NCBI RefSeq assembly: GCF_021049305.1 | Contig: NZ_CP088081.1 | Location: 2,356,001-2,420,000, forward strand | DNA from: Ideonella dechloratans | Lineage (GTDB): Bacteria > Pseudomonadota > Gammaproteobacteria > Burkholderiales > Burkholderiaceae_C | Direction of reading: 5' to 3' | Length of the DNA: 64,000 bases | Part shown: piece by piece, positions 32,598 through 42,858 of the stretch | Position numbering within the stretch: the stretch's first letter is position 1 | Layout of the letters: the number at the start of each line of letters is the position of its first letter | The notes under the pieces: model-generated | Told to the model about the DNA's origin: nothing | Databases searched by the model: none | The model's input: only the letters and a program-made list of their open reading frames with translations | Program-made: the position numbers and the translations under genes

Positions 32598-33527
32598 TCA
32601 CTTGAGTTCGAGCCGGGCCACGTTGTCACGTGCCAGCGGTTTCAGGTCCACAGGGTGGCCCTGGAAAACCACCTCGGTGCCAGCCACATTGCCCACCTTG
32701 ACACGCAAGGGCAACGCGCCTTCCAGATTGACCATCTCCCCTTGGTGGAGAATGCGCCCGATCAGGGACTGGCCCGATGCATCCAGCACCTCCACCCAGC
32801 TCGGCGCGACGGCTCGGAACTGCACCATGCCCCGCCCGCCCGTGGGCACCACGGCCGGCGCGGATGCCGGCGCGGGCAACACGCCCGACGCCCCCACCGG
32901 CGCGCCTGCCACAGCAGCCTCACGCACCTCCGAAGCGCTGAGGGCCGGCGAAGCCGCCGCGGCAGGCGCCACGGCAGACGCGCTAGGCTCGACCGCAGGC
33001 GCGACCGCACTGGCAACCGAGGTCACAGCGGAGGCCACGGCAGAAGCGGGGAGCGCGGCTTCCACCTGGGCGGCCAGAGGTCCCCATTGGAAGAAGTTGC
33101 GCGGCAACAGGAGCATGGCCAGCGCAGCCAGCACCAACACCAGCACCAGGATCAACAGGCCTCGACGCGGCTTGCCTCCGTCAGACAACTCCCGCGCAGG
33201 CGGGCTGCCCTTGAAGCTCGCGTTGATGCCGGGGCCGATCGAGCCCAGCGGCATGACCTCCACCTTGGGCAGGCGCACCAGCACAGGGTTGGGATCGATC
33301 TTGAGGGCACGGCAAGCGGCCTGGGCCAGGGCGCGCACGAACGTCGCCCCCTGCAATTCGTCGTAGCGATCGGCCTCCAGCGCCTCCAGCTTGGCCGCCG
33401 GCACCTTCAGCACCGCCGCCAGAGAAGCCACATGCATGCCCTGCGCCTCACGCGCCGCGCGCAGAAGCTGCCCGGCGGTGCGACCGTTCGAAGTGCCTTC
33501 CTGCGGCCCTTCGTTGGAATCAGTCAT
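32598..33527 (-). CDS. RodZ-like cytoskeletal/helix-turn-helix membrane protein
   Basis: The 309-residue protein has a cytoplasmic Xre-type helix-turn-helix region (about residues 16-85), one membrane helix at 123-141, an Ala/Ser/Val/Pro-rich periplasmic linker (about 150-230), and a C-terminal DUF4115 beta domain. This is the RodZ layout; RodZ links MreB filaments to the cell-wall elongation machinery. It overlaps pilW by eight bases and precedes ispG, the usual pilW-rodZ-ispG order. Direct DNA binding is not implied. Confidence 0.88.
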   Translation of the reverse strand: MTDSNEGPQEGTSNGRTAGQLLRAAREAQGMHVASLAAVLKVPAAKLEALEADRYDELQGATFVRALAQAACRALKIDPNPVLVRLPKVEVMPLGSIGPGINASFKGSPPARELSDGGKPRRGLLILVLVLVLAALAMLLLPRNFFQWGPLAAQVEAALPASAVASAVTSVASAVAPAVEPSASAVAPAAAASPALSASEVREAAVAGAPVGASGVLPAPASAPAVVPTGGRGMVQFRAVAPSWVEVLDASGQSLIGRILHQGEMVNLEGALPLRVKVGNVAGTEVVFQGHPVDLKPLARDNVARLELK

Positions 33528-34320
33528 CGAATCGACCCTTTTCGTACAGCAGGGTTTCGGATGCGTCCGGGAACCGGTTGCGCAGCTGGGTACCCAGCAG
33601 CTGCACCTGATCGTCCCGCCCCAACTTTCGCTCGATGCGCATGGCCAGCCACAGCGTCTGCGACGTCACCAGCTCATCCACGGCATTCACCCGACGGATG
33701 TAGAAACGTGCACGCTCGTACTGCTGCTCGCGGTAGAGCACCTCGGTCAGGTTGACGGCCACCGCCGGATTGGCGGGGTCCAGTTCGTAGGCACGGCGCA
33801 AGGCCTGCTCGGCATCGCCCCAGTGCTGGTTGCGTGCCAGGCACACCCCCCGGGCCAGCTGGGTGCGCACGATGTCCCGGTAGGACGGCTGGGCCAGCAG
33901 CTTGGCGAACTCGGCGTCCGCGTCATCGTAGCGACGCTTCTGGCAGAGGAACCAAGCGTAGTTGTGCGCCGCATCAAAATCACGCGGATTGAGTTGCATG
34001 GCGCGCCGGAAGCTGTCCTCGGCCAGATCATTCTGGTCCATGCTGGCGTAGATCAGTCCGCGCAGGTTGTAGGCCGCGCTGGAATCGGGCTTGGCAGCCA
34101 GCACCTTCTTGACGTCGTCCAGTGCCGCCTCGTTGTTGCCGCGCCCGAAGTAAGCCGCCGCCAACTCCATGTGCAGTTGTGCCGCGCGGTCGGCCTTGGT
34201 CTGGTCGGAATCGGTCACCAGATCATTGCTGGGCGGCGCCGAAGCACACCCGGCCACCAGCCCCACCATTGCCGCAACAACACCCGCCCACGCCATCCGG
34301 CGGCAGCCCATCCAGTTCAT
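33520..34320 (-). CDS. pilW: Type IV pilus biogenesis/stability lipoprotein PilW (PilF)
   Basis: PilW/PilF is an outer-membrane-directed lipoprotein needed for assembly of the PilQ secretin ring. The 266-residue precursor has a signal peptide ending in LVAGC (lipid Cys25) and then six or so TPR helical pairs, for example AYNLRGLIYASMDQNDLAED and FDAAHNYAWFLCQKRRYDDA. It starts three bases after rlmN ends and overlaps rodZ. No other pilus genes are in the window; the position reflects a conserved housekeeping cluster. Confidence 0.87.
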   Translation of the reverse strand: MNWMGCRRMAWAGVVAAMVGLVAGCASAPPSNDLVTDSDQTKADRAAQLHMELAAAYFGRGNNEAALDDVKKVLAAKPDSSAAYNLRGLIYASMDQNDLAEDSFRRAMQLNPRDFDAAHNYAWFLCQKRRYDDADAEFAKLLAQPSYRDIVRTQLARGVCLARNQHWGDAEQALRRAYELDPANPAVAVNLTEVLYREQQYERARFYIRRVNAVDELVTSQTLWLAMRIERKLGRDDQVQLLGTQLRNRFPDASETLLYEKGRFDD

Positions 34321-34323
34321 CGG

Positions 34324-35460
34324 CTACTTGACTCCCAACGGGACAATCGGAACGGGCAGGCGCTTCATGCGCTCACCCACACGGGTCCGATCCTGGACCT
34401 CGCCCGCAAGTTGACCACAAGCAGCGTCGATGTCGTCGCCCCGCGTCTTGCGGATGGTGGTCACCAGGCCGGCATCCTGCAGCACCTTGGCAAAGCGCAA
34501 CACACGCTCGCGCGAGGAACGCTGCAGCCCCGAGGCCGGGAAGGGGTTGAACGGAATCAGGTTGAGCTTGCAGGGCACTCGGTGCTCGCCGCGGCCGTGC
34601 ACCAGCGTCAGCAGGGCCTGGGCATGCTCTTCGGTGTCATTGACGCCCTCGAGCATGCAGTACTCGAAGGTGATGAAGTCGCGCGGCGCGGCCTGCAGAT
34701 AGCGCTTGCAGGCGGCCATCAGCTCATCGAGCGGGTATTTGCGATTGAGCGGGACCAGTTCGTCCCGCAGCGCGTCCGTGGGCGCATGCAGCGACACCGC
34801 CAGCGCCACCGGGCAATCCTCGCGCAGGCGGTCCATCATCGGCACCACGCCGGAAGTGGACACGGTCACGCGGCGGCGCGACAGGCCGTAGCCATGGTCG
34901 TCCAGCATCACCCGCAGCGCCGGAATCAGCGCACTGTAGTTCTGCAGCGGCTCGCCCATGCCCATCATCACCACGTTGGTGATGGCCCGCTCGCCGGCTG
35001 GCAACTGCAGACGCTCGCGCAGGCGGTGCTCGGCGAACCAGAGCTGGGCCAGGATTTCCCCGGTGCTCAGGTTGCGGCTGAAGCCCTGATGGCCGGTGGA
35101 GCAGAAGCGGCATCCCACGGCGCAGCCGGCCTGGGAGGACACGCACAGCGTGCCGCGGTCGTCCTCGGGGATGAAGACGGTCTCGACGGCGTTGCCGCCG
35201 CCCACGTCGAACAGCCACTTGGTCGTGCCATCCGACGACACCTGCTCGGTCAGCACCGGCAGGCCCCGGATCTCGGCCCGCCCGGCGAGCTTCTCGCGCA
35301 GGGACTTGGCCAGATCGGTCATGGACGCGAAGTCCTTCGCGCCCTTCTGGTGAATCCAGCGGAAGAGCTGGGTGGCGCGAAAACGCTTCTCGCCCAGCCC
35401 TTCACAGTACGCACTCAGGCCATCCAGGTCGTGGTCGAGCAGATTGACGACGTCGCCCAT
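34324..35460 (-). CDS. rlmN: Dual-specificity 23S rRNA/tRNA methyltransferase RlmN
   Basis: RlmN is a radical SAM enzyme that methylates C2 of adenine 2503 in 23S rRNA and A37 of some tRNAs. The 378-residue protein has the cluster motif CAVGCRFC with Cys113, Cys117 and Cys120. The two further catalytic cysteines of the family are Cys106 and Cys348. It lies between ndk and pilW, the usual order. All key residues are present, and length is normal. Confidence 0.96.
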   Translation of the reverse strand: MGDVVNLLDHDLDGLSAYCEGLGEKRFRATQLFRWIHQKGAKDFASMTDLAKSLREKLAGRAEIRGLPVLTEQVSSDGTTKWLFDVGGGNAVETVFIPEDDRGTLCVSSQAGCAVGCRFCSTGHQGFSRNLSTGEILAQLWFAEHRLRERLQLPAGERAITNVVMMGMGEPLQNYSALIPALRVMLDDHGYGLSRRRVTVSTSGVVPMMDRLREDCPVALAVSLHAPTDALRDELVPLNRKYPLDELMAACKRYLQAAPRDFITFEYCMLEGVNDTEEHAQALLTLVHGRGEHRVPCKLNLIPFNPFPASGLQRSSRERVLRFAKVLQDAGLVTTIRKTRGDDIDAACGQLAGEVQDRTRVGERMKRLPVPIVPLGVK

Positions 35461-35497
35461 GGACCGGCCTCCTCTGACGTGCGTGGAACCCGCGCGA

Positions 35498-35923
35498 TCA
35501 GCGCGAGTGGATGTTCATCGCCGGGAAGAAGAAGGCGATTTCGACCGCCGCGGTCTCGGCAGCGTCGGAGCCGTGCACGGCGTTGGCGTCGATCGAGTCG
35601 GCGAAATCGGCGCGGATGGTGCCCTTGTCGGCCTTCTTCGGGTCGGTGGCGCCCATCAGGTCACGGTTCTTCAGGATGGCGCCTTCGCCTTCCAGCACTT
35701 GCACCATCACCGGGCCGGAGATCATGAAGCTCACCAGATCCTTGAAGAAGGGGCGCTCCTTGTGAACGGCGTAGAAGGCCTCGGCGTCGGCTTGCGACAG
35801 CTGCATCATGCGGGCGGCGATGACCTTCAGGCCAGCGCCTTCGAAGCGGCTGTAGATCTGACCGATGACATTCTTGGCCACGGCGTCGGGCTTGATGATG
35901 GAGAGGGTGCGTTCGATGGCCAT
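35498..35923 (-). CDS. ndk: Nucleoside diphosphate kinase
   Basis: Ndk balances nucleoside triphosphate pools through a phosphohistidine intermediate. The 141-residue protein has the catalytic His117 in NAVHGSDA and the conserved TLSIIKPDA start. ATG 35923 follows GAGGAAAA. It begins 78 bases after the rluB end, behind a candidate -10, and leads into rlmN. Confidence 0.97.
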   Translation of the reverse strand: MAIERTLSIIKPDAVAKNVIGQIYSRFEGAGLKVIAARMMQLSQADAEAFYAVHKERPFFKDLVSFMISGPVMVQVLEGEGAILKNRDLMGATDPKKADKGTIRADFADSIDANAVHGSDAAETAAVEIAFFFPAMNIHSR

Positions 35924-35969
35924 TGTGGTTTTCCTCGAAAGTTCGATGAGGGTTTGGACAAAACGTTGA

Positions 35970-35975
35970 ATTTTA
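35970..35975 (-). promoter_or_regulatory. Candidate -10 element of ndk
   Basis: The minus strand reads TAAAAT about 47 bases upstream of the ndk start, in an A+T-rich patch. No convincing -35 was found at 16-18 bases. Confidence 0.35.
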
Positions 35976-36001
35976 GCCTTGCCCGTTGACATTGCTGTGG
36001 A

Positions 36002-37900
36002 TCAGCGGCGGCCGCGGCCACCGCCGCCCCGTCCCTGAAGCTTGCGCGTGAAGGCGTCCGCGCCGATGTAACCCACGGAGGTCTGCATCGGATCGGGCTG
36101 ACGCTGGTTGCCACCACCGCCGCCCCCCTTGCCCTTGCCGCCGCGGCCGCCGCCCCGGTTGTCCTGGACGAAGCGGCGGTCGTAGGTCTGCTGAAGCGGG
36201 TTCGGGATCGGGCCGTCCTCGAAATCGTCGTCGCGCACGGACACCGCGCGCTCGCGCTGGATGGCGCGGCGGTCGTAGGTCTGCTGCAGCGGATTCGGGA
36301 TGCGGCTGGGATCGCCCGGCTCCCGCTGCGGGGCCAGATCGCCCTGCTCGCGGCGGCGCTTGTCGTTGTTGCGGTTGCCGCGGGCGTTCTCGGCACGCCC
36401 GCCCTCGGCCCGGCCCTCGGGACGGTCGCGGCGCTGCTCGTTGCCGCGGCCCTTCTTGCCGCCCCGGTCGTCGCCACGCGCCGGCCGGCCGCCCTGGGCG
36501 TCGCGGCCCTCGCGGCGGCCTTCGCCTCGCGGGGCCCCGGCGCCATCGGTCAGGCGACGCAGCGCCTTCACATCGGCCTCGCCCAGGTCCACCCAGTCGC
36601 CGCGCTTGAGCCCGCGCGGCAACACCACGCAGCCGTATCGGATCCGGATCAGGCGACTGACCGTCAGGCCCACCGCATCGAAGAGCTTGCGCACTTCACG
36701 GTTGCGACCTTCAGTGATGACCACGCGGTACCAGTGGTTGACACCCTCGCCGCCACCGTCCTCGATGCTCTTGAAGGCGGCGGCCTGGCCTTCGATCTCC
36801 ACACCGGCCAGCAGGCGCTCGCGCGCTTCCTTTTCCAGGGTGCCGAGCACGCGCACCGCGTACTCGCGCTCCACGCCGAAGCGCGGATGCATCAGCTTGT
36901 TGGCCAGATCACCGGAGGTGGTCAGCAGCAGCAGACCCTCGGTGTTCATGTCCAGACGGCCCACCGACTGCCACTTGCCCTGTTGCAGGCGCGGCAGCTT
37001 GCGGAACACCGTGGGACGCTGCTGCGGGTCGTCGTGGCTGACCACCTCTCCCGCCAGCTTGTGGTAGGCGATGACACGGGCCGGCGGCGGCGCGATGCGG
37101 ATGCGCACCGGCTTGCCGTCCACCGCCACCCGGTCCCCGAAGGACACGCGCATGCCGGTGTGGGCCACCTCGTCGTTCACCGTGACGCGCCCATCCTGGA
37201 TCATCTGCTCCATGTCGCGGCGGGAGCCGATGCCCGACTGGGCCAGCACCTTGTGCAGCTTGGGCGCGTCGACATCGGGCAGCAGCACACGCTTCTCGGC
37301 CACCGCCTCGCCGGCCTCGGCCTGCTCTTCAGGCTCGGCCGCGCCGTCAAAGTCCCCGGCCACCACGCTGGCAAACACCTCGCCCGCTTCGGCGGGCGCC
37401 TGCTGCGGCTCGGCCGACGGACGTTGCGGCGCGTCTGCGCCGTCCCCCGCCTCTTCGCCCCGACCTGCGCCACGGCGACCGCGGCGGCGGTTGCGCGAAC
37501 GCCCGCCCCCTTCGCCGCCTTCCTCAGATGCGGCCGCAACCTCGGACGCCTCTCCACCAGACACAGCGCCGGCAGACTCCTTGCCCTGTGGCGCCTCGGC
37601 AGGCACGTCCACCGAGGCAGACGGCACCTCGAGCACCGGCGACGGCTGGGGCAGAGGCTCCGGCGATGCCACCGAAGCGGCCTCAGCCACTTCGGCGGCG
37701 GCCGCAGCGGCGGTCTTGCGCGGCGCGCGCTTGCGCGCCGGCTTGGGCGCCTCTTCGGCAGCCGGCGCGTCGGACACGGCCTCCACAGGCGCCTCGGCCG
37801 CGGCGGTCACCACCTTGCGGGCACGGGTGCGCTTCTTGGGGGCCTCGGCGGCAGCCTCTGCCGGCGGCAGTTGCGGGTTGTCTTGATCAGCGTCGTTCAT
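36002..37900 (-). CDS. rluB: 23S rRNA pseudouridine synthase RluB with long N- and C-terminal tails
   Basis: RluB makes pseudouridine 2605 in 23S rRNA. The catalytic core here is about residues 205-450: an S4 RNA-binding domain (about 208-270), then the RsuA-family domain with catalytic Asp317 in [14 protein letters not shown]. The whole protein has 632 residues against about 290 in E. coli. The N-terminal 200 residues are Ala/Glu/Pro-rich with basic patches. The C-terminal 180 are Gly/Arg-rich and contain [12 protein letters not shown] twice (534-545 and 565-576) and end with [19 protein letters not shown]. The tails look like disordered RNA-binding or partner-binding segments. It overlaps scpB by four bases. 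Confidence 0.9.
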   Translation of the reverse strand: MNDADQDNPQLPPAEAAAEAPKKRTRARKVVTAAAEAPVEAVSDAPAAEEAPKPARKRAPRKTAAAAAAEVAEAASVASPEPLPQPSPVLEVPSASVDVPAEAPQGKESAGAVSGGEASEVAAASEEGGEGGGRSRNRRRGRRGAGRGEEAGDGADAPQRPSAEPQQAPAEAGEVFASVVAGDFDGAAEPEEQAEAGEAVAEKRVLLPDVDAPKLHKVLAQSGIGSRRDMEQMIQDGRVTVNDEVAHTGMRVSFGDRVAVDGKPVRIRIAPPPARVIAYHKLAGEVVSHDDPQQRPTVFRKLPRLQQGKWQSVGRLDMNTEGLLLLTTSGDLANKLMHPRFGVEREYAVRVLGTLEKEARERLLAGVEIEGQAAAFKSIEDGGGEGVNHWYRVVITEGRNREVRKLFDAVGLTVSRLIRIRYGCVVLPRGLKRGDWVDLGEADVKALRRLTDGAGAPRGEGRREGRDAQGGRPARGDDRGGKKGRGNEQRRDRPEGRAEGGRAENARGNRNNDKRRREQGDLAPQREPGDPSRIPNPLQQTYDRRAIQRERAVSVRDDDFEDGPIPNPLQQTYDRRFVQDNRGGGRGGKGKGGGGGGNQRQPDPMQTSVGYIGADAFTRKLQGRGGGGRGRR

Positions 37901-38607
37901 GCTTCAGGTGGGGTTGATGCGTTGTCGGCCTGCACACCGTCGGCGGCAGGCGCGGAAAGTTCGTTGGCGGCGACCGGGGCGCCCTCGGTCAGGGTCTCGC
38001 CGGAAGACGCAGGCGGCGCCTCCAGCGCCAGTTCGGCCTGCTCGGCCAGAAGATCCGGCTGCGCCCCGGCCAGACCGGCCAGCGCCTCCAAGCCCCCCGG
38101 GCCCTCCAGCAGCGGAAGCTGATCGAGGCTGGCCAGACCGAGGTCATCCAGGAACTGGCGGGTCGTGGCATAGAGGGCCGGCCGACCGGGGGCGTCCCGG
38201 TGGCCAATGGCCTCGATCCAGTTGCGGTCCTCCAGCTGCTTCATGATCTGGCTGGAAACCACCACACCGCGGATGTCCTCAATGTCGCCCCGGGTCACCG
38301 GCTGGCGGTAAGCGATGATGGCCAAGGTCTCCAGCACCGCGCGGGAATAACGGGGCGGCTTCTCCGGATTCAGGCGATCCAGGTACTCGCGCAGTTCGGG
38401 GCGACTCTGGAATCGCCAGCCCGAGGCCACCCGGACGAGTTCGACCCCCCGACCGCTCCAGTCCTGCATCAGCTCGTCCAGCACCATCCGCAGAGAGTCT
38501 GCACCGAGCTGATCCTCGAACAGCACGCGCATTTCCCGCAGCGACAGCGGTTGGCTGGCACAGATCAGTGCGGTTTCTAGAACGCGCTTGGCATCCTGTG
38601 TGTTCAT
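37897..38607 (-). CDS. scpB: Segregation and condensation protein ScpB
   Basis: ScpB is the winged-helix kite subunit of the SMC-ScpAB chromosome condensation complex. From ATG 38607 there are 236 residues. The two winged-helix domains cover about 1-165, with [19 protein letters not shown] and [15 protein letters not shown] as the family hallmarks. The C-terminal 70 residues are acidic and Ala-rich. A TTG two codons upstream is open. It is translationally coupled to rluB, the common scpB-rluB pairing. scpA is not nearby. Confidence 0.93.
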   Translation of the reverse strand: MNTQDAKRVLETALICASQPLSLREMRVLFEDQLGADSLRMVLDELMQDWSGRGVELVRVASGWRFQSRPELREYLDRLNPEKPPRYSRAVLETLAIIAYRQPVTRGDIEDIRGVVVSSQIMKQLEDRNWIEAIGHRDAPGRPALYATTRQFLDDLGLASLDQLPLLEGPGGLEALAGLAGAQPDLLAEQAELALEAPPASSGETLTEGAPVAANELSAPAADGVQADNASTPPEA

Positions 38608-38911
38608 CGACAAGGGATCGAAACGCCGCCCCTCGGGGCCGTGGACTCGTCAGGCCGCTGTACCGCGGCGGCATGTGCTCGTGGCGTCCTTGCCGGCTCG
38701 GAGCGACAGCAGGACGGGCATGGATACAGATTCATCGCCGGGCCGGTGGAGCCGCAATCTGCGGCCAGCGTGCCATCCGTGACACACGGTGACGCGCCCT
38801 GTTCACCAGGACGACAGCGGGGGTGGGAACCGGAAATCTTCGGCACATGCCGGCAGCCGCTGTCAGGGCTTGGAGTCTGATTGTATTACAAGCTGCGACC
38901 CGGAGGCTCTG
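38608..38911. other. Intergenic region between rluD and scpB
   Basis: About 300 bases without a convincing gene. The only notable element is a TTGTATTACAA near-palindrome at 38881-38891. With the preceding A at 38880 it gives a minus-strand TACAAT (38880-38885) that could be a -10 for scpB, with no matching -35. No terminator hairpin with a U-run and no RNA gene was recognised. Confidence 0.5.
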
Positions 38912-39907
38912 TCATTTGGCCACCGCCGACACCTGCTGCCAAGCCGCGGCCAGATCAGGCGGCATCGGTGCCTCGAAGGACAGGGGAACCCGGGTGATGG
39001 GGTGGGCAAATGCCAGTTCGGCGGCATGCAGGGCCTGGCGCTGCATGCCACGCAAGAAACGCCCTCCATACAGGGTATCTGCCACCAAGGGGTGGCCCTC
39101 GTGGGCCAGATGGACCCGGATCTGGTGGGTGCGACCGGTGTGCAGCTTGCAGCGGATGGCACTGACCTCGCCATCGAAGGCCACGCGCTCGACATCGGTC
39201 CTGGCAGGCTTGGCTCCCGCCACCACGGCCATGCGGGTGCGCAGCGCCGGATCACGGCCGATCGGTGCCTCCACGGTGAAGGGGGCGGCCCCCACATCGC
39301 CATGGGCCAGGGCGACGTAGCGGCGATGGATGTCGCGCTGGGCCATGTCCCGCACCAGCGCCGTGACCGCTTCCAGCGTGCGCCCCACCACCATCAGGCC
39401 CGACGTGTCCTTGTCCAGCCGGTGCACGATGCCGGCGCGCGGCAGCTGTGCGGCGCGAGGATCGCGCGCCAGCAGGCCATTGAGCAGGGTTCCTGCCCAG
39501 TTGCCGGCCGCGGGATGCACCACCAGCCCTGCCGGCTTGTTCACCACCAGCACATGCGCATCCTCGTGCACGACGTCCAGCGCCATGGGCTCGGGCCGGA
39601 AGGCCAGGCTTTCGGCGGGTGGCACCAGGTGAACCTCCAGCCGCTGACCGGCCTTCACCTTGCGGGAGGACACCGTCGCCAGGACGCCATCGAGACGCAC
39701 CTGCCCGGCCTCGATCAGTCCTTGGAGATGGCTGCGCGAAAACTCGGGCGCCAGGCCGGCCAACACACGGTCCAGGCGCTGCCCATGGGCAGCCGCGTCC
39801 AACACCTGCACGCGGTTCTCGAACTCGGATTCGGTCTCGCCATCCTCTGGCGCCTGGGCAGACTCGCCCAGGCCGGACGCGCCCGCGGGCTCCCAGTTGC
39901 CACTCAT
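38912..39907 (-). CDS. rluD: 23S rRNA pseudouridine(1911/1915/1917) synthase RluD
   Basis: RluD modifies helix 69 of 23S rRNA, which is important for subunit joining and termination. The 331-residue protein has an S4 domain (about 40-95) and the RluA-family catalytic motif HRLDKDTSG at 162-170 with Asp165. The first 30 residues are acidic and unconserved. It is divergent from bamD, with a 63-base spacer, an arrangement widely conserved in Proteobacteria. Confidence 0.94.
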   Translation of the reverse strand: MSGNWEPAGASGLGESAQAPEDGETESEFENRVQVLDAAAHGQRLDRVLAGLAPEFSRSHLQGLIEAGQVRLDGVLATVSSRKVKAGQRLEVHLVPPAESLAFRPEPMALDVVHEDAHVLVVNKPAGLVVHPAAGNWAGTLLNGLLARDPRAAQLPRAGIVHRLDKDTSGLMVVGRTLEAVTALVRDMAQRDIHRRYVALAHGDVGAAPFTVEAPIGRDPALRTRMAVVAGAKPARTDVERVAFDGEVSAIRCKLHTGRTHQIRVHLAHEGHPLVADTLYGGRFLRGMQRQALHAAELAFAHPITRVPLSFEAPMPPDLAAAWQQVSAVAK

Positions 39908-39912
39908 ATAAT
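39907..39912 (+). promoter_or_regulatory. Candidate -10 element of bamD
   Basis: A perfect TATAAT on the plus strand, 58 bases upstream of the bamD ATG and overlapping the rluD start codon. No good -35 is found at 16-18 bases, so it is tentative. Confidence 0.35.
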
Positions 39913-39970
39913 CAATTGACCTTTCGTCTGCTCACTCCGCGTCGCGGCCTCTTCAGGGGCTGCCCGATTC

Positions 39971-40777
39971 ATGACCGCACACCCCCTGTTCCGTGCCCTC
40001 ACCCGCGGCGCGCTCGCTGCGCTGATGGTGACCCTGGCTGCCTGCAGCGCCCTCAAGAACCCTGAGATCCAGGGCTCGGCCGAAGAATTGTATGCATCGG
40101 GCAAGTCGGAGATGAGTTCCGGCAACTGGCCCAGCGCCATCAAGTACCTCGAGAAGGTGGAGGGTCGCGCCGGCGGTGGCCTGCTGGCCCAGCAATCGCA
40201 ACTGGATCTGGCCTACGCCTACTGGAAGTCGGGCGAGAAGGCCCAGGCCATCAGCACGCTGGACCGCTTCATCAAGCTCAATCCGTCGAGCCCCGGCCTG
40301 GACTACGCGCTGTACCTGCGTGGCATGGTGAACTTCAACGACGACTTCGGAATCATCGGGGCGCTGTCCCAGCAGTCCCCGGCCGAGCGTGACCAACAGG
40401 CGTCGCGCGAGTCCTACCAGTCCTTCAAGCAACTGGTCGACCAGTTCCCGGAGTCGAAGTACGCCGCCGATGCGCGACTGCGCATGGACTACATCGTCAA
40501 CGTGCTGGCGGAGTATGAGGTGCACGTGGCGCGTTACTACCTGCGCCGCGGTGCCCTGGTCGCGGCCGCCAACCGGGCCCAACAGACCATCACCGTCTAC
40601 CCGCAGACGCCAGCCACAGAGGAAGCCCTGTACATCATGGCCCAGGCCTATGACCGGCTGGGCCTGGACAAGCTGCGCGACGACGCCACCCGGGTGCTGG
40701 CCCACAACTTCCCCGAAAGCCCGCTGCTCAAGCAGGGCATCCAGGAGCGCGAGAAGCCTTGGTGGCAGCTGTGGTGA
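39971..40777 (+). CDS. bamD: Outer membrane assembly lipoprotein BamD
   Basis: BamD is the essential TPR lipoprotein of the BAM complex; it binds BamA POTRA5 and substrate proteins. The 268-residue precursor has a signal peptide ending in TLAAC, with lipid Cys25. Five TPR pairs follow, starting at AEELYASGKSEMSSGNW, with the family sequence DYALYLRGMVNF. The ribosome site AGGGG lies nine bases upstream. It stands alone between divergent rluD and a strong terminator. Confidence 0.95.
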   Translation: MTAHPLFRALTRGALAALMVTLAACSALKNPEIQGSAEELYASGKSEMSSGNWPSAIKYLEKVEGRAGGGLLAQQSQLDLAYAYWKSGEKAQAISTLDRFIKLNPSSPGLDYALYLRGMVNFNDDFGIIGALSQQSPAERDQQASRESYQSFKQLVDQFPESKYAADARLRMDYIVNVLAEYEVHVARYYLRRGALVAAANRAQQTITVYPQTPATEEALYIMAQAYDRLGLDKLRDDATRVLAHNFPESPLLKQGIQEREKPWWQLW

Positions 40778-40802
40778 TCAACACCCGCCACCCGACATGA
40801 CG

Positions 40803-40835
40803 ACAACGGCCCCTGCATGGGGCCGTTGTGCTTTT
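40803..40835 (+). terminator. Terminator of bamD
   Basis: Perfect 11-base arms ACAACGGCCCC (40803-40813) and GGGGCCGTTGT (40819-40829) with a five-base loop, followed by GCTTTTC. No U-run exists in the other direction, so it acts mainly on bamD. Confidence 0.8.
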
Positions 40836-40847
40836 CAGGCCCGCCGA

Positions 40848-42854
40848 TCAGCCCTCCGGATGCGCCGCGGCCAACTCGCGCAGCCAGGCCAGGGCCTCTT
40901 CACCGCTGGACAGCATGGTCATCGGCGGCAGGGCGGACAGCAAGCGCCCGCCGTAGCGGGCCTGCAGAAGACGCACATCGCAGAGCACCAGCAGACCGCG
41001 GTCAGTCTCGGTTCGGATCAGGCGTCCGGCCCCCTGCTTGAGCGCGATGGCGGCCTCGGCCACGAAGTAGTCGTTGAAGGCGTCCCGCCCCTGGCTCTTG
41101 AGCTGGCGCACGCGGGCCTCCACCAGCGGATCGTTCGGCGGCGGAAAGGGCAACTTGTCAATCACCACGCACTGCAGCGCCTCGCCGGGCACGTCGATGC
41201 CCTCCCAGAAGCTGGCCGAGCCCACCAGCACACAGCGCCCTTCCTGGAAGCGCTGCAGCAGACTGCGCTTGGCCGCGCTGCCCTGCACCAGCACTTCCAG
41301 TGAACTGCCCAGGCTCTCCAACTCCTTTTGCAGGGCCTCGGCCACGGTGCGCATGGCGCGCAGCGTGGTGGTGAGCACGAACGTGCGCCCGCCCAGCGCA
41401 TGGGCGCAGTGCGCAGAGGCCCGCCCCACCATCACCGGGTGGGCCGCCTCGTTGGGCTGGGGAAAGCGCGGCGGCACATAGACCCGCGCATGCTCGGCAT
41501 AGGCAAATGGGCTGCCCACCCGCAACTTGCGGGCATCGTCCAGGCCAGCGGCCTCGCTGAACCAGCTCAAGGCTTCGTCGTCGCCCAGCGTGGCCGAGGT
41601 GAAGACCCAGGCGCGGTGACCCTGGGCGCGCTGCTCGCCCATCATGCTGCGGATGTCCAGCGGCGATTCGATCAACCGGGCCTGGTGCGGCGTCAGATCG
41701 ACCCAGCGCACCCGCTCCGGCGGCGTCTCCAGCCCGAAGCGCGCCACCTGGGCCTGCAGGGCCTGCGCACGGGACTGCAGGCGCACGAAGTCGGGGGAGC
41801 TGGCGGCCACCAGCTCCAGCGCAGCAGCAGCCACCCGCAAGGCTTCGGCCAAGCCGCTCAGCCCCTGATCCAGCAGGGCCTGGCGGCCGCCACCCGCCAC
41901 CTCGTCCCAGCGCAGCCGCAGCACCCCCTTGGGTTCGCGATGGGGGCCGGCCACCGCCAGCCGCAAGGCCTTGGCGGCCTGCTCGCAGACGGCAGCGATG
42001 TCGATCCAGGGGGCCTGACCGCGGGCCTGCTGCTGCCCTGCGGCCAGCAGATCCTGAGCGAAGTCATGGACCTGGCCGGTCCCCAGGGTCTGGCCCAGGA
42101 ATTGCACCCCGGCCTCCACCATCTGGTGGGCCTCGTCGAACACGGCGATGTCCACCGTGGGCAACAGCTCGGCCACGCCGCTGTCGCGCAGGGCCAGATC
42201 GGCGAAGAAGAGATGGTGGTTGACCACCACCACGTCGGCGGCCATGGCCTCGCGGCGGGCCTTCATGACATGACAGGCGTGGTACTCGCCGCACTCGCTG
42301 CCCAGGCAGTTGTCGCGGGTGGAGGTGACCAGGGGGATGACCTCGGAGCGCTCGTCCAGACCTTCGAGTTCGCCGATGTCGCCGCTGCTGGTGGCCTGAG
42401 CCCAGGTCTCGATGCGCGACAGCGCCCGCACCGCATAGCGGTCCGGCAAAGTGGCGCCCTCTCGGGCCAGCATCAACCGGTGCCGGCACAGGTAGCTGGC
42501 CCGCCCCTTGAGCAACGCCACGGTCACCGGCAACTTCAGGATGTCGCGCAGCCGGGGCAGATCGCGGAAGAAGAGCTGGTCCTGCAGGCTCTTCGTGGCC
42601 GTGCTGACCAGGGTGCGGCGGCCGGACAGCAACACCGGCAGCAGATAGGCGTAGGTCTTGCCCACGCCGGTGCCCGCCTCCGCCACCAGGGCCTCGCGCC
42701 GCTCGATGGCCTCGGCCACGGCCTGCGCCAGCCGGTTCTGCGGCTCGCGCGGCATGAAGCCGTCGTCGGCATGGGCCAGTGGCCCTTCGACGGACAAAGC
42801 TTCGCGGACCGCCGAGACCAGATCGGCGGAAGAGGCTGCAGCGGGATCGGACAT
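40848..42854 (-). CDS. ATP-dependent DNA helicase of the DinG/YoaA (XPD-like) family
   Basis: A superfamily 2 helicase of 668 residues. Visible are Walker A AGTGVGKT at 60-67, four iron-sulfur cysteines at 123, 183, 188 and 194, the DEAH box at 240-243, and C-terminal motif VI QGAGRLIRTETDRG. Such helicases unwind 5' to 3' and act in DNA repair and R-loop removal. ATG 42854 was chosen; the frame is open upstream into the neighbouring gene. DinG and YoaA cannot be told apart here with certainty, so no symbol is given. It follows the DUF465 gene by four bases. Confidence 0.9.
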   Translation of the reverse strand: MSDPAAASSADLVSAVREALSVEGPLAHADDGFMPREPQNRLAQAVAEAIERREALVAEAGTGVGKTYAYLLPVLLSGRRTLVSTATKSLQDQLFFRDLPRLRDILKLPVTVALLKGRASYLCRHRLMLAREGATLPDRYAVRALSRIETWAQATSSGDIGELEGLDERSEVIPLVTSTRDNCLGSECGEYHACHVMKARREAMAADVVVVNHHLFFADLALRDSGVAELLPTVDIAVFDEAHQMVEAGVQFLGQTLGTGQVHDFAQDLLAAGQQQARGQAPWIDIAAVCEQAAKALRLAVAGPHREPKGVLRLRWDEVAGGGRQALLDQGLSGLAEALRVAAAALELVAASSPDFVRLQSRAQALQAQVARFGLETPPERVRWVDLTPHQARLIESPLDIRSMMGEQRAQGHRAWVFTSATLGDDEALSWFSEAAGLDDARKLRVGSPFAYAEHARVYVPPRFPQPNEAAHPVMVGRASAHCAHALGGRTFVLTTTLRAMRTVAEALQKELESLGSSLEVLVQGSAAKRSLLQRFQEGRCVLVGSASFWEGIDVPGEALQCVVIDKLPFPPPNDPLVEARVRQLKSQGRDAFNDYFVAEAAIALKQGAGRLIRTETDRGLLVLCDVRLLQARYGGRLLSALPPMTMLSSGEEALAWLRELAAAHPEG

Positions 42855-42858
42855 CCGT

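Noticed and set aside
38614..38880. Short open frames in the rluD-scpB spacer on both strands
   Set aside because: They are 60-80 codons, overlap each other in several frames, lack ribosome sites, and encode Arg/Pro/Cys-rich sequence typical of non-coding GC-rich DNA.
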